Below, one piece after another: positions 23,842 to 35,892 of a stretch of DNA of 64,000 bases; the first letter of the stretch is position 1, and every line of letters begins with the position of its first letter. A program made the translations under genes and the position numbers. The notes below the pieces were generated by a model, which saw nothing but the letters and a program-made list of their open reading frames with translations, was not told where the DNA came from and ran no database searches. This DNA comes from Salisapilia sapeloensis (Eukaryota > Oomycota > Peronosporomycetes > Peronosporales > Salisapiliaceae), in contig JAADVB010000063.1 in assembly GCA_023334545.1 (NCBI GenBank), positions 1 through 64,000 of the forward strand, given 5' to 3'.

Positions 23842-25544
23842 ATGGCGAGTGACACCACATCGAAAGTTGCGAGAAAGGAGAGATTGCGACTTGTCTTGCT
23901 TGTGCTCAGTCTTGTGGGAGTAGCTGCGTTCTGGTATATGACAAGGGTACATAAGATGACATCGGAGACTTTGGATGCCGATGTGACGATCGTAGGAGCT
24001 GGGCTTGCAGGTAGCGGAGATTTATATCTTTGGAAGGAAAGGTCGTGATGGAGCGGATGTAGGCTTGACGGCGGGGTTGGAGACTGCTGCACAGGATCCT
24101 GGTCTGCGGATTGTGATCGTTGAGAAGGAGATGAAAGTAGGTGGGAACTCGGCTAAAGCGTCGTCTGGTATCAACGCTGCGATATCTGATGATGATGAGC
24201 ATGTCTTTGAGCAAGACACGTTGCGTTCAGGAGGAGGTCTATCCGTTGAAAATCTCGTCCAAGTCTTTGTTCAAAAGGTCCGTTCGTCTTTTGCTTACTT
24301 GTTTATTGATCTGATCATTCCCATGTGATGTACAGAGCCCTTCCGGACTCGAATTCCTCCAGCAGCACGGTGTCGATTTGTCAGTCAAGACACAACTTGG
24401 AGGCCACTCGGCCAAGCGTACGCATCGAAACAAGAACGGTCCGAATGTCGGCTTTGCCATTGTCAGTGCTCTGCATGATAAAGTCAAGACGACGCGGAAC
24501 ATCCAGGTGCTTAATGGATACGTGGCGAAGCACTTGTTCTTTACAGATACCAATGGAAAGACGACGGATAGCAAGCATGGTCGTCTCTCTTCGGTAGAAA
24601 TAGTTGATTCGAGTGGAGTGCATGTGACTATAAACACCAAGGCTGTCATCTTAGCGACTGGAGGCTACTCGGCGAGCAGCAAGATGCTGAAGCAATATGC
24701 ACCTCATCTCACTGGATTTCCAACCACGAATGGAGCCTGGGCACAAGGTGAAGGCATCAACTTGGCAAAAGAAATTGGTGCGAACCTTGTGCTCATGGAC
24801 AAAGTGCAGCTGCATCCGACAGGTTTTGTAAACCCCAAGGATCGAGATGCTCAGCAAAGGTTTTTGGCACCGGAAGCGATTCGAGGTGCCGGCGCCGTGC
24901 TTTTCAATGAAAAAGGAAAACGATTTGTCAGTGAGTTGGCGACGAGAGATGTCGTGTCGAATGCCATGCTTGAGCAAGAGATGAAAGGAGCGTACATGTG
25001 GCTATTTGCTGGTGCGTCGGAGCTCCAATCGTCACTTGGTTTCTACCAGCACATGGGGCTCGTGACGTCCGTGCGATCGGTGAAAGAGGCAGCAGAATAC
25101 TGTGGTTTCGATCCTGCCATTGTGATGGATGAATTAAATGCATACGCCGCTGCCTCTCAAGGTGAGATAGAGGATCCATTTGGTAAATCTATCTTCCCAT
25201 ATCCCTTACAAAAGACCTCGAGCGTTGATGAAGATTTGGAAATCTTTGTCATGGAAGTTTCTCCAGTGGTGCATTATTGCATGGGTGGGCATATATATTA
25301 ATGCTGTCCATATAATAGAGTCTAATGTGGAGCTCTACGTGTAGGTGGCATTGAGATTGATGAGTCAGCGCGGGTCTTGCGTCCGGAAAAGTCGATCATT
25401 CCGAATGTCTATGCAACTGGAGAAGTGAGTGGTGGTTTGCATGGAGCAAATCGACTCGGTGGTAACTCACTTGCGGAGTGTGTCGTCTTTGGACGGATTG
25501 CAGCTCAGGAGGCTATACAACAGATTTACAATGGAAAAGTGTAA
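23842..25544 (+). CDS. FAD-dependent soluble-type fumarate reductase (Osm1/Frd family)
   Basis: Four exons (23842-24010, 24063-24277, 24336-25284, 25345-25544) give 510 aa. A hydrophobic segment (RLVLLVLSLVGVAAFWYM, about 14-31) acts as signal-anchor; the FAD motif VGAGLAGLTAG follows at once, interrupted by the first intron after GLA. Further conserved blocks are KVGGNSAKASSGINAA, LGGHSAKRTH, LATGGYSASS, LHPTGFVNPKD and RGAGAVLFNEKGKRFVSEL; the last exon has PNVYATGEVSGGLHGANRLGGNSL, the distal flavin-binding part. The family transfers electrons from FADH2 to fumarate, supporting anaerobic FAD reoxidation in ER or mitochondria of yeast. It lies 125 bp after the calcium pump. Confidence 0.93.
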
Positions 25545-25681
25545 AAGCTTAAGGCGGCAGAGTACGGATGAGAGAGCTTTAACGTGACGAATGAATGGAA
25601 GACATTTTTAGCTTTAGCTTTCGTTGCATTCGTTTCAGTTTGTACCAAGGAGACACACTACTGACGTTTTGCTTGCACGAA

Positions 25682-28349
25682 ATGTCTGAAAATGAATCTC
25701 CATTTGATTGTAGTGGTGGAGAGGAGCAAGGCGGCTTATATGTTCTGAGAGTTTCATCACGAAGTAGGATCAATGTATCGCCAACGCATGGAAAGCAATC
25801 TAAAAGAGAAGTGGATGGGAAGCACAAACAGAGACAGAAGTATGTCCCGAAAGCGTCAAAAGACCAAGTTTCTAGTCACTCACATCGATCACGTCGACAG
25901 GAAAGCTATACCAAGGACCTAGTGGATACAGAGAGGAGTGGATCTCGATACGACGGTCATGTTCAAATGAGCTTATGCAGTGACGAAGAGTCCAATGAAT
26001 CGGTTAGAGAGGAGTCATCATATAAAGACAATAATCGTGAAAGCGATCGCAGCAGTGAGCGTGTTGTTCCGAAAAAGCGATATGAATACTCAAAACGAGA
26101 AGCTCAACAGTATGATAACAATTCCTCATCATCTTCACTGGCAGATAATGCTGATGAGATGAGGCACCCACAAAAGGTTCGGCCAATACATACAGGGGTA
26201 ACCTCTACCTATGAGCAAGATGGAGATAGTGACTACGAACCACCAAGCTATCGACGAGATCCAAGTAAAAATCAAAAGCCATCAAACCCTCGACGGTATC
26301 ATCGCTATGACGAAACAAAGGTCGGCAAGAGCGGTTCTAGAAAGAATCATGATCATATTGCTAAATCTTACGAGTATCGTGATGTGGAACCAGACACGGG
26401 TCGATCGAAACCCTACATGATATCATCGTCACGGTCGGGTTTCCAGTCCTCTCGAGTGCATTCAGCGAGTACAAGTGGTCCAGTGCAGAACAGCCGAGCA
26501 GTCATCTCAGCGATGAAAGCTCTTCAGGATAAAATTCATCGTCTGGAAGAAGACAAAGAGCGCTTGCAGATCGAACTATCCGAAGTGAAAGCTGAGTCTC
26601 GGCAGGTAAGACGAGTGCATTTATATTGAATTTCAACCGCTTATAAAGTATAACACAGCGTGAGGCTGAGTTGACAACTTCCGATAAGAAGTGGTGTGCA
26701 CAATTGCAGCGAACACAGGATTCTGCTCGATCAGCGTATGAGGCACTTCGAGATGAACGTGAAGAACTAAAAATTGAACTGGCAAAGAGCGATGAGAGAA
26801 GACACTCCTTACGAAATGAACTTGAGCACACGAACGCCATGATGAAAACATACTCGACTCAATTGGAGGACATTAAGCAACAACTACAACTTTCCGAGTC
26901 AAAACGAGATCAAGAGTCGAAGGAGACACAGGATACGATCCGAGAACAGAAAATTGCTTTGGAAACGGCGCGGTATGAATTGGGATCCATCCGTGTTGAG
27001 CGGGACAGCTACAAGGATCAATTGGAAGACACCGATGACAAACTACAAGATAAAGCGGAAGAGTGTGAAAATACTCAGCAAAAGCTTCATGAAACTGAGG
27101 TTACCTTCTGCTTCATGTCAATGTAGATAATTTCATTAAAAAGATATGAAATAGAGGGCAGTAGCGTCGATTACCGACGCTAATGAAAGGCTACTTGAGC
27201 GTGTGAAGAAACTAGAAGAACAGCTTCGAGTGAAGAAGACAAAAAAGGAGTTACAAGAAGAGAGTATACGAGCATTATCTCGACCTACTGCTTCAAGCCA
27301 AGCAGCGGTAGTTCCTACTCGGTCAGCGACACCTTGTTCGACGATGAAAAAGAAGAAGCTAAAAAAGAGTAAGAAAGGAGCAAATTCAAGGAAGACTCGA
27401 TTGTCGTCGAGTGGGAATAACATGGATATGCTAAGAGCTGCTAATCTAGGCAAGTAGGTATTTCTCGAGATGTATTGATTTCACTCCATATCTTTAAACT
27501 GTGTACTAGAAATAAACTGTGCGTTTACTTGATATAGGGATATTCCGTTCTATACTGGAGACGCCAACTCATCTTTCTCAATCATTGGAAACGTCCAAAC
27601 TGCACTTCGTAAATGCGATTCTATGCTAGTGTCCCCAACTTCGAAGACAATGACAGAAGTGTTTCCTTCGACTAATGAAGAGGCAAAGGTGCCTCGTTTA
27701 AATGTTGAGTTTAAGCACGAGAAACAAGATGATAAGAGTAAACGTACGTTGGTAAGCGATCGACAGAGTCGAAAAAAAGAACCAAAATGCAAGCGAGCGA
27801 GCACTTCTCCTCTTCACGTTACTATTCCAACATGGAGCGAACCAAATTCCAAATCCGAAACTCAGGTATCTCTTGTTCATATCACTTTAAGGCTTTGGAA
27901 CTAATACTCTATTGTTTAATAGACTCAAATCATGGAAGACTTGGAAATTGCTGTGCAAAACACTGAAGCGGAGCTGGAAGCTCTTCGTAAAAGGTACTTT
28001 GAATTCAAATTCTTGTCTTTTGTGGGTATCTGATAACTTGGAGACTCTTAGATACGACGCGATGGCCAAACATCAACAAAATTCTGCCAGCGATATGAAT
28101 CAGACGAATGCAGATAATGAATTGTATTCTTTGGTCGATGAACTTGAAGCAAAAGCCAAGCAGGTCGAGCTACTAAAAAACATATATGATCGTGCTTCGC
28201 ATATTAAGATGCATCGAACACGCTCTGTTGTCGTCAGTCCAGAGGCCATCCGTAGGAAAACTGCAAGCTTACGGCTACTAAGTGAGTACCGAGAGCTCGA
28301 ACGCCAAGCACAGATTACATCAACGTCAAAACGTGCTATGGAAGGATAG
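25682..28349 (+). CDS. Long coiled-coil protein, function unknown
   Basis: Six exons (25682-26605, 26659-27099, 27155-27453, 27538-27865, 27923-27993, 28052-28349) join with consistent phases to 786 aa. The N-terminal third is low-complexity and rich in Ser, Arg, Asp and Tyr. From about residue 280 onwards there is a near-continuous heptad coiled coil (LQDKIHRLEEDKERLQIEL..., LEHTNAMMKTYSTQLEDI...), broken by a basic linker (KKKKLKKSKKG) and resuming at the C-terminus. It could be a centrosomal, basal-body or cytoskeletal scaffold, but no signature decides this. An in-frame ATG at 25595 would add 29 residues; I preferred 25682, where MSENESPF begins a hydrophilic start. Confidence 0.8.
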
Positions 28350-29389
28350 CTCGAATATTAAATAAATCAGTATTTTCGATACTTCCTTTAATCGTTTACG
28401 AAGTATATATCTGGTTGATGCGAAGATGGACGCTTCATTATACCCAACATAAAGCTGCGCTACTTTACCGATGGAAGTTTTCTCGCACCCGGAGTAGACA
28501 ATTTCCTCCGTATTGACGATTGACTGATGGTAAATGTCATTTGTACAAAGTTTTAAAGCATTTCCTGAGTTTCCGCGATAGCAATTTCTGTGTAGGATCT
28601 TTGAATATCTACTATTTCGATGCAAATGAATGCAGGATATATACTCCAGATGTGACTCGTCATGGTGGTGAAAATGTGAACTAGAGATCAATGATTCGAT
28701 CGAGGATAAAGAGAAGCTTAATTTGGATGTGCTTAGCGAATTATCTTTCATTCGCCTCGCAATGATCAAAGTTACCACCATTGTATTCATCACAAACAAA
28801 ATCCAGCATCTTTCATAAGTGTGCTTTCTTCGCCATGAGGCATTGCTGCCAGCGTTTGAAATCACAAAATATTTGTACTCGGCAAGCTTGTAGGCCGGGT
28901 TCGTGCTGAATCAACCAACTTTGCGTTTACTGAGGATTGTCAATTTGGCTTTATCATTTGCCACAAAGCTGCCTTCATAGCAAATCAATCTAAATTTAGC
29001 ATTAAACCATGTATTTAAAAGGATGTGCGGAATGCTGTATGATGGAGATGACGCTATATATTCCAAAATTAGGTAGCTACTGGTGCTCCACTTTCCATTT
29101 AAACTGCCATCTCCATTTACATGCTCATAGGAACGTGCTCTACGAGGTAATTTCAACATATAGGTGACGTATATCAGAGCAAATGAGCTGAGGATCGACA
29201 TACCCTTTCTACGGTCTGCCTGCTTTGATCAGCATCATATCCCAATAATCGCCATTTCTTCATCGACAAAGTTTTACGTGTTTGCTTAAGTAGTATCGAT
29301 TGCACATAGGAGTATCCCCGATTATGCTCTCAACAAACACGGTCCAAATCCTCTGTCCAGATGATTACAACACCAAGATCATAGCCCAT
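28326..29389 (-). CDS. Putative membrane protein with CBM20-like motif (low confidence)
   Basis: Four coding-like blocks chain in phase 0: 29389-29339, 29284-29204, 29123-28920, 28886-28326, for 298 aa. The third and fourth join over an implausibly short 33-nt segment. Across that join the text reads LAEYKYFVISNAGSNASWRR, which resembles the EYKY...W end of starch-binding CBM20 domains, and a membrane-like segment WILFVMNTMVVTLIIA follows. The C-terminus is Ser/His-rich. The stop overlaps the 3' end of the opposite coiled-coil gene by 24 bp. Every link is uncertain; an alternative is a degenerating gene. Confidence 0.3.
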
Positions 29390-29822
29390 GATCCACAACA
29401 ACGACTACATCTTAGCTCACACCACCGTCATCGTTCATATCTCGAAAGAAAATGACAGGAAAACAAAGCGTCTATACCTTTACGCTTTGCTTCCATAATA
29501 CGCAAAGTGATAGCTTATGAACTATGCCATAGCTCGTATAATACAGCTTTAACCGATGTCAGAAGTAGTGCACCACATCCAGGTTTCTACGTTCGCTCAT
29601 GCTTGCAAACTGCTATGGTACTGTGAAAAGCTGCTAGAGGCCTATACTGTATTCTCTAGTTTGAATAAACCTTCAAAGACTTTCCTAATTCAAGCCAGCA
29701 GCGCTTGCATTTCATATAATATTATCCGTTCTACATTCTTCAATAAAGGAGGGCAAGGACGATTTTTAAGGGGATCAGTACTGAGTATCGTCCTGCATAC
29801 ATATTCGATGTTCTTCCTTGGA
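29390..29822. other. Gap with no supported gene
   Basis: About 430 bp, AT-rich, stop-rich on both strands. A plus-strand 119-residue frame at 29556-29915 overlaps the opposite gene and has unlike composition; I treat it as chance. Confidence 0.35.
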
Positions 29823-30499
29823 TCAGTTGTCAAATGCTACCGCAATAAACTTTACAAGAGACATTGCAACCTTCTTACAATAAAACTGAAGAAAATCAAG
29901 TCGCAGCGTGTATGATCTCATGAAACTCATATTCCTCGCTGCTATCTTTGTTTCCAGCACTTTCAAGCACGCCTTGATGTCTGGGTCATCGACCAGGCAT
30001 GCCAAACTTCCAGCTGCTAGATAACGTTCGGCGCATGATTCTTCGATGCGTTGTGAATGGTTACTATGATCGCTTTGAATGGAGTTTTCGTAATCTATCC
30101 CATCTAGCTCTTGAGTTTTTAATGTCCCCGAGGTCTTGTTCATTCGTAGCACTGTCATGAAGTCGTAGAACCTGGTCCACTTCCTTCATAGACGTACCGA
30201 TAAGATCGGAGGCGGGAAGAGCTAGTTCCTGTGGCTGCAGCCTTGCCTTATCAGCATGCTATCGCCCTTTTTGTCGTTCCATAACTTTTGAATGGCGCAA
30301 GGAACTTTCGGCGTATCTGACACTAGCAGACGTGGATGAAAGTAGGGACAAGTTGGCGATATCCTCAGGCGTTGGGTATGCAAACGAAGATCGACTGGAC
30401 ACGACCAGAATAACAGAGAGTCGTGCGTGTATTGGGATCTTGTGGATGCACATTGTCTCAATGAGATAGTAGTTACAATGTCAAAGACGACGTGTCCAT
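29823..30499 (-). CDS. Hypothetical small protein, four exons
   Basis: Exons 30499-30477, 30394-30286, 30246-30198 and 30151-29823 chain with matching phases (introns 82, 39 and 46 nt) to 169 aa. It starts MDTSSLTFRSSFAYPTPEDI; the last exon has a helical stretch (RYLAAGSLACLVDDPDIKAC). No family recognised. A first reading of exon 2 with unspliced upstream sequence looks like a secreted RxLR-type effector (see rejected list), but the spliced model removes the hydrophobic stretch. All three junctions were inferred by eye and need transcript support. Confidence 0.4.
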
Positions 30500-30573
30500 T
30501 GCTACCGGTTTACATGTTGACGGCAGTGAAGATCTAAATAAAAAGTAATAAAGGCTGCTTCAGAAACTAGAAG

Positions 30574-30780
30574 CTAAATCCATCTGCTCTGCGGGATACT
30601 TGCTCGATTGTTGGTTGTAAAGCCACCTCCTATCGCTCCTACCAAGCAGCCTCCTCGCCAATGCCAATCTCCACCTCCTTTCCAACCTCGAGTGAGAAGG
30701 TACTCGTCCATCTGAAGATCGTAGATGCGATATGCAACATCGCGGCGACCGTATGCAAGCTCCAACATACAGACGCTCAT
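30574..30780 (-). CDS. Small ORF or last exon of an unresolved gene
   Basis: A 68-residue frame whose middle (RRDVAYRIYDLQMDEYLLTR, then GGGDWHWRGG and GAIGGGF) looks like genuine protein. It may be the last exon of a longer minus-strand gene whose 5' part overlaps the untranslated leader of the bZIP gene at 31016. No homologue recognised. Confidence 0.35.
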   Translation of the reverse strand: MSVCMLELAYGRRDVAYRIYDLQMDEYLLTRGWKGGGDWHWRGGCLVGAIGGGFTTNNRASIPQSRWI

Positions 30781-31015
30781 ACAGTTGCGACGAGATCCGA
30801 TACGACCAGCTGATGTACTGGATGAGATGATCAGCCGAGATGCGCAGTATGCCCGCGCTATGTGTACATTGAAGTTCCGGTGTGCGCACCTTCGAGCAAC
30901 CGGCGCGCGCCATTATAGAGCTCCACGTTCGGTTTTCCTCGTTTGCACCACCTTCGTGCGACAATACACTTATTTACCATTTTCTCGGCGAAATCAAAAT
31001 CCGATTTCACAAGGA

Positions 31016-32650
31016 ATGACGCGTCCGACCATGTCCAAGATGGACGGCATGAGTACTAGTGACTACATGGGCGAGCACCACTCTCCGTTTAGCTTCGAGG
31101 CAGTGTCGCCCGACAACGGTAGTGGCAATTCCGATACGGACTCGCTCGACGCCTTCCTCTCGTCCAACGGTGGCGGCCAGTCGATGCTTCTCGGCATGTA
31201 CGCACCGTCCTTTGGTGAGTTTGACTTTGAAGAAACCATGCAGTCGCTCCCGCCATCGAGTGGCAGCTCTCCGTCACCCTCGCCATACCCACATAACACG
31301 CCTCCACCCACGGCATCTGGTCCGTTCCCAGTCTTTAGTTCACAACAAGGATACTACAGCTCGAATGCCCCGATGCAGACGTACGGTGAGCCTTCTCCGA
31401 CGTTCTCGATCGGTAAAGGTCTCGACAGCGTCTCGTTTGACATGAAACGAGAGCCGATGAACACTTCTCCCACGAGTTCTTCGAGTTCAAAAGCCATGAA
31501 CGATGCTGGGAAAGACTCGGAAGAGATTTTGAAAGCTCCTGTGAAAAGTCTGACGGAACATGAAAAGAAACTCCGTCGTCGAGCACAAGTAGCCAAGTCT
31601 GCGAGGAAACATCGGAACCGTCAAAAGGTGCGACCTCTAGCTATTTATATCTCTTTTTTACATGTCATTAACGTTATCGTATAGGAAGAACTGGCTCAAT
31701 TGCGTGAACAAGTGCAGATGCTACAAGATCAAATGGCTCGTATGCACAACTCAAGTCCGAACATGACGGCGGAAACCATTAAGCAGGAGGAAGAAGAGAT
31801 TACGCAGCGCCGGAAGCGAAAGAAGGGATTGGACACTTCTACCGACTATGCGTGTGCCAGTCCGAGCTTGAAGTCGACTGCGGCGGATGAAGACGGGAAC
31901 CTCGGACCACATTGTTACCACCAGCTTCCAGTTGATCCAGCCTCTCGAGCAAGTACAATCCGGAGCATTGCAGACGCCCGTATGGACCGAGCGATTAAAG
32001 CTGTTCGAGCCACCATTGGTCGTCACGATGTGTCGTTCCCGCACATGGACATCAAGTTGAATTCAAACGGTCCAGACTTGGAGATCCAGATCATGCGTGG
32101 TCGCTTCTTGCCTGGTCTGACGCACCAGCAAGTGGGTGACGCGAGTTGGAATACGGTCTTCAGCTTCCTTTTAGACATTCCGAAGAAATTCCAAAAGTAT
32201 TGTCGAGCGGAAAAACTAGTGGAAGTGGATGAGAATACGCGATATGGTCGAACGGTGACACCAATCATGCGCAATAGCGAAACGAAGGAAGTGGTGTACA
32301 TGCACAGCTACTTGATCGTTCGACGTCGCGTGACGGAGAATTATACGTGCTTTACGTGGGAAAGTGTGGCTGCGGATGCCTTGTATCCGTCTGAACCATC
32401 CCGTACGTTACTCATGAACCAAGAAATGGGATGTACGTTGCTCGAGACTGAGTATCTGCCGGATGGAAGTGTCCAGACGTTGTTCCGAGCCATGAACAAT
32501 GCGACGCCACCGGCGAACGCGATTGCGGAACCTCGCGGGAAGATCAACGAAGCTTTCTTGACAACGTTCTGTCGCAGTGCCGAGGTCTTGGAAGCGTCGG
32601 CACGGAATCTGCTGCTGAAGCGACATCCGCACTACCAGCCGAATCTCTAA
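31016..32650 (+). CDS. bZIP transcription factor of the oomycete type, with C-terminal START-like region
   Basis: Exons 31016-31627 and 31685-32650, intron 57 nt, phase 0, give 525 aa. Residues 1-185 are low-complexity (Ser, Pro, Gly, Gln). The basic region (about 187-204) is RRRAQVAKSARKHRNRQK and the leucine zipper follows across the intron (LAQLREQVQMLQDQMARM). In the usual N-x2-(S/A)-A pattern the DNA-contacting Asn is replaced by Val here. The C-terminal ~300 residues form a helix-grip or START-like module (LPGLTHQQVGDASWNTVFSF; NYTCFTWESVAADALYP), related to Phytophthora proteins annotated as M96 mating-specific. A nuclear regulator is inferred. In-frame ATG at 31031 is an alternative start. 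Confidence 0.85.
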
Positions 32651-33059
32651 TGCCGCCTTTCGGAAGACATTTCGTTGCTTATTCATGTTCGTAGAGAACC
32701 TGTGGGAAGTGTAGCTTTTCATCCAGGTCGTTGGAACCTCGGTGTGAATGTATTTCCAACATGCCCTATTTTCTGTTGTCATCCTTGTGCGTTTATTAAT
32801 GGTGGTCCTTGCTTTTCCTCGTCGAGAACATGGAGCGCATGCGTTTCCTGCAAGGAAGGTTGCGCATTTTTAAAGTGGAAGGTTGCGCGTATTCTGCCAC
32901 ATAACTTGTACATCACCACTCTGGAAGAGGATAAGACGATGAATAATCCGCTGTATCCGTCATGTATCTCTACTTTGCGCTTTCATGAGGTACTTTTATC
33001 TACATTTAATGGCCGTATCAAAGATAGAAGAGGTTGCTGATGCCGAAACGTGCTGGTAG
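32651..33059. other. Intergenic, no gene seen
   Basis: 409 bp between two plus-strand genes. Open frames here are short and unlike the coding neighbours in composition; nothing assignable. Confidence 0.4.
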
Positions 33060-33458
33060 ATGATGCAAGATGGTACAATGACGTCGAAAGACCTAAAAGC
33101 ATTGGACAATAGCAGCGCCACGAATTCCTATCAACGCATGCGCTCTTGCGATCATCGTTTCCAGGAACTCATGAAAGGCGTATCAGCTCTCCAGCGAAAG
33201 AAGCAGCCAGAAGAACATCCTGACAGTCTCTACAGCTCCTACCTTGGCTGTATCAGCGAAGCCTTATGTCCTTCGGCCTTGGAGACCTGGACGTCGTGTT
33301 TAAAAGCGCGAGCGGAACGTATACAAGAAGGCATAGAGGTAGAAGACGATGAAGAAGTACCATGCGCCGTGGAAAAGCGCCTACTAGAACGATGTCTTCG
33401 AGGCGAGACGTCTCATCTGCTTCGAGCGTCTCAACCAGAGACGTTCCGTCGGTCCTAG
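33060..33458 (+). CDS. Twin CX9C motif protein, probably mitochondrial intermembrane space
   Basis: A single-exon 132-aa frame. Two CX9C pairs are visible: C70-PSALETWTS-C80 and C102-AVEKRLLER-C112, each in a predicted helix, as in the coiled-coil-helix-coiled-coil-helix fold that is oxidised by the Mia40 relay. There is no presequence, as is usual for that import route. The subfamily (cytochrome oxidase assembly, complex I or others) cannot be named. An alternative start is the ATG at 33078. It converges on the delta-COP gene (84-bp gap). Confidence 0.72.
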   Translation: MMQDGTMTSKDLKALDNSSATNSYQRMRSCDHRFQELMKGVSALQRKKQPEEHPDSLYSSYLGCISEALCPSALETWTSCLKARAERIQEGIEVEDDEEVPCAVEKRLLERCLRGETSHLLRASQPETFRRS

Positions 33459-33541
33459 AATTGGAGTAACGTTGTGGGGTTTTATTGTTTCTCGCCTTCC
33501 TACGCAAAAGTCTCTTGTCATGCTTTTTATTTCTCTCTCCT

Positions 33542-35516
33542 TTACACGATCTGATAGACGTCCGTCGTCAAGAGTTTATCAAAGCCGAATTGCACAGGTG
33601 TCTTGTCTTCAATCGTTGACACGGACACGACGTCGACGTCGCTGTAGAGAGATCGGGAGAAGAAGGACACTGCCAATGGGAAGAAGGCATCCATATTGTT
33701 GCCTCGAATGGAAAACTCCAAGGTACCCGTATTGTTCCTACAGCAGACATGAGCAATAGCAAATGGACAAAGAGGAAGGCGAGGTCATACGAAGAGTCGA
33801 TCTGGTCTTGATGCCAAACGAGCGTCCCGTCATTCGCATTATGCTGGTATTGTCCGTCGACAGCATCGACGCTGGGTGCATCGTGCGTCCCCAACGGTAC
33901 GACGATCATGACGTTTTCCAAGACCATGTCACGTTCCATCGAATATTCAATATTCACATTCATCTACCATGACATCAATCGGCCTTGTCTATCTAGATAT
34001 AGGTAAAGAAAAGTACCTTGCCATTGCCTTCTTCTTCCGGCCAGCACGTGATGTTCAATGGGAGAAGACTTTCATCCTGCGACTTTTGACTCCATCGAAG
34101 GAGTGCCACACGCTTCGACGGCAATGGTTTCGTTGCATCCTATCCCATCCTTAGCAAATATTCTCTTGGAGTAGATACAGCATGTCTTACCTTGAGTCCG
34201 AGCGTCGATTCTTTATCAAATAGCTTCTTGTCCACTTTCGGATGCGTCTACGTTACTCTTAGCACCATACAAACCTCTAGACAAACAACAAGAGTACCTG
34301 GAAGGTGACGCCAGGAGCAGGAGAGCATTTTAGTTGGAGTCGACTCTTTGCTTGCTCTGGGTCATTCGCCGTCACGAACAAGTTGCCCTTAATCTCCAAC
34401 TGCTCCAACGCTCCCTCTCGATTCAACAGCACCGTCATCTTCTCCTCCACGACGGCATTCACCGGATCACTACTTGTCTGCACTTCCGGAGCTTTTGGAG
34501 CCTCCACGGCCGTACTAACAGGCGGAAGGTCTTGCAATCCGTCCTCGGCAGCCATGGCATCTAGGAAGGAAGATCCGTTCGCTTTACTAGTGCCTCCACC
34601 ACCTCCTAGTTTCATGCCGCCAGTGCTCTTAATCGGTGGCTCAGGCGCAGGCGTGTATGATGGAGGAGACGTCGGCATCGTCGCACCGCCAAAGGACGGT
34701 TCGATACCACCAAAGCTCGGGGCAGAACCCATGGACGAGGCGGAGCTGATGGAATTCGGATTGAAACCAGTGCTGAGACCTGCTCGTTCCATCCGTGCAC
34801 GCTCTTGCTCTTCCTTCCGGATACGAGCCGAATGGCGCTTCATGTCGTCCTTGGCGGCAGCTCGTTTGGACTCGAGGATCATCTCATGCAGCTTCTCTTC
34901 GTGCGATTCCATCTCGAGGTTCGTGCGAATTTGCTGTAGAGAGACGTGCTCAGCGTGTCCACCGGCACAGAGGGCTTCATCAATGGCAAAAATGAGCTCG
35001 AACTGCTTTTCACGCACGGCAGCTTCCGTCGGTGCGTCGCAGACGTCCGGGACGAGTTTCGCGAGGAGCTGGATGGTATGCAAGTCTTCGACAATGTTAC
35101 TGGTTTTATTCGTGACGAGGAGGACGAAAAGGCTTTCTAGAGGCTGATAAACATAACGAACGCTGTCGGTATCAATGTACGTGTGCTCTCGAGATCCGCT
35201 TGACAAGAGTTTGGGGAAGGCCGTGAGTAGACCCTAGATGATACAGACCAGTTATAAAGATGTTATAGTATTAATTGGATAGGAGCAAAGTACCTCTAAT
35301 CGCATACGCGTGATTTCGACAAATTGACGGGCAACGAGTACTAGATAATATGAATTGGTCAGCTTCCGATCCGGATGCTTCTATGTGGTAGAAAAGTACC
35401 TTTGCCACTGCGTGTGAGAACGGAGGCTGAGAGTACTACCTATGGGATGAAGGTGAGGAATAGATTCCTTGGGTTGGATCAAGATGGAGATGGTGGTAAG
35501 AAGAGAGACGCACCAT
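33542..35516 (-). CDS. ARCN1: Coatomer subunit delta (delta-COP)
   Basis: Eight exons (35516-35514, 35439-35400, 35340-35294, 35233-34298, 34247-34191, 34139-34017, 33963-33791, 33737-33542) give 524 aa. The first coding exon is only the ATG. The longin-like N-terminus (VVLSASVLTRSGK, VLVARQFVEITRMRLEGL, SVRYVYQPLES) is followed by a helical arm, a Gly/Ser/Pro-rich linker, and the mu-homology domain (THPKVDKKLFDKEST; LPLNITCWPEE; NVNIEYSM; LEFSIRGNNMDAFFP; end YQIV). It matches the family end to end. Delta-COP belongs to the F-subcomplex of COPI coats in Golgi-to-ER traffic. A dilysine-cargo role applies to the whole coat, not this subunit alone. Confidence 0.95.
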
Positions 35517-35892
35517 GATCCTTCGCCACGCGTGTCGGGCAAGATGAGTTCGCTTTTCGGGCGTTAGATCACTTTCCTCTTGAACTATGTATGATCTCGA
35601 TCAAGTGCGATACAGAAGTAGAAGACACTCCGGACGGAATCAGATCAGGAAGCTGATTCGGGTACAAGACCAAGGCGAATGTCTTTGGAGGTATGTGCTT
35701 GAGCAATCTTCCGTGGTGCAAGTTCATGATATAAGGTGGAAGCATGATATGCACTGGTAGGGTAGGATTGGAGTGATGGGGGATGAGCTGTAGATGCTTT
35801 GGGGTTTCTCTCGAGGAGGTTGGAATGGAAAGTTGAGGACGATGAGTTGGAAAATGCATTGATCACTCACTAGGAACTGTCTTGGCTTTCAG

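Noticed and set aside
28911-29201. 96-residue minus-strand ORF taken as a full gene
   Set aside because: It has no start context and fits better as the middle exon of a longer, uncertain model.
30222-30461. Minus-strand frame that looks like a secreted effector with a hydrophobic start and an SLRH-type motif
   Set aside because: The canonical RxLR and EER motifs are absent, the hydrophobic core is weak, and a frame-consistent spliced model from ATG 30499 removes it.
35569-35859. 96-residue minus-strand frame with protein-like text
   Set aside because: Downstream exons on the plus strand share consistent phase and strong splice sites, so this is more likely a shadow. Not firmly excluded.
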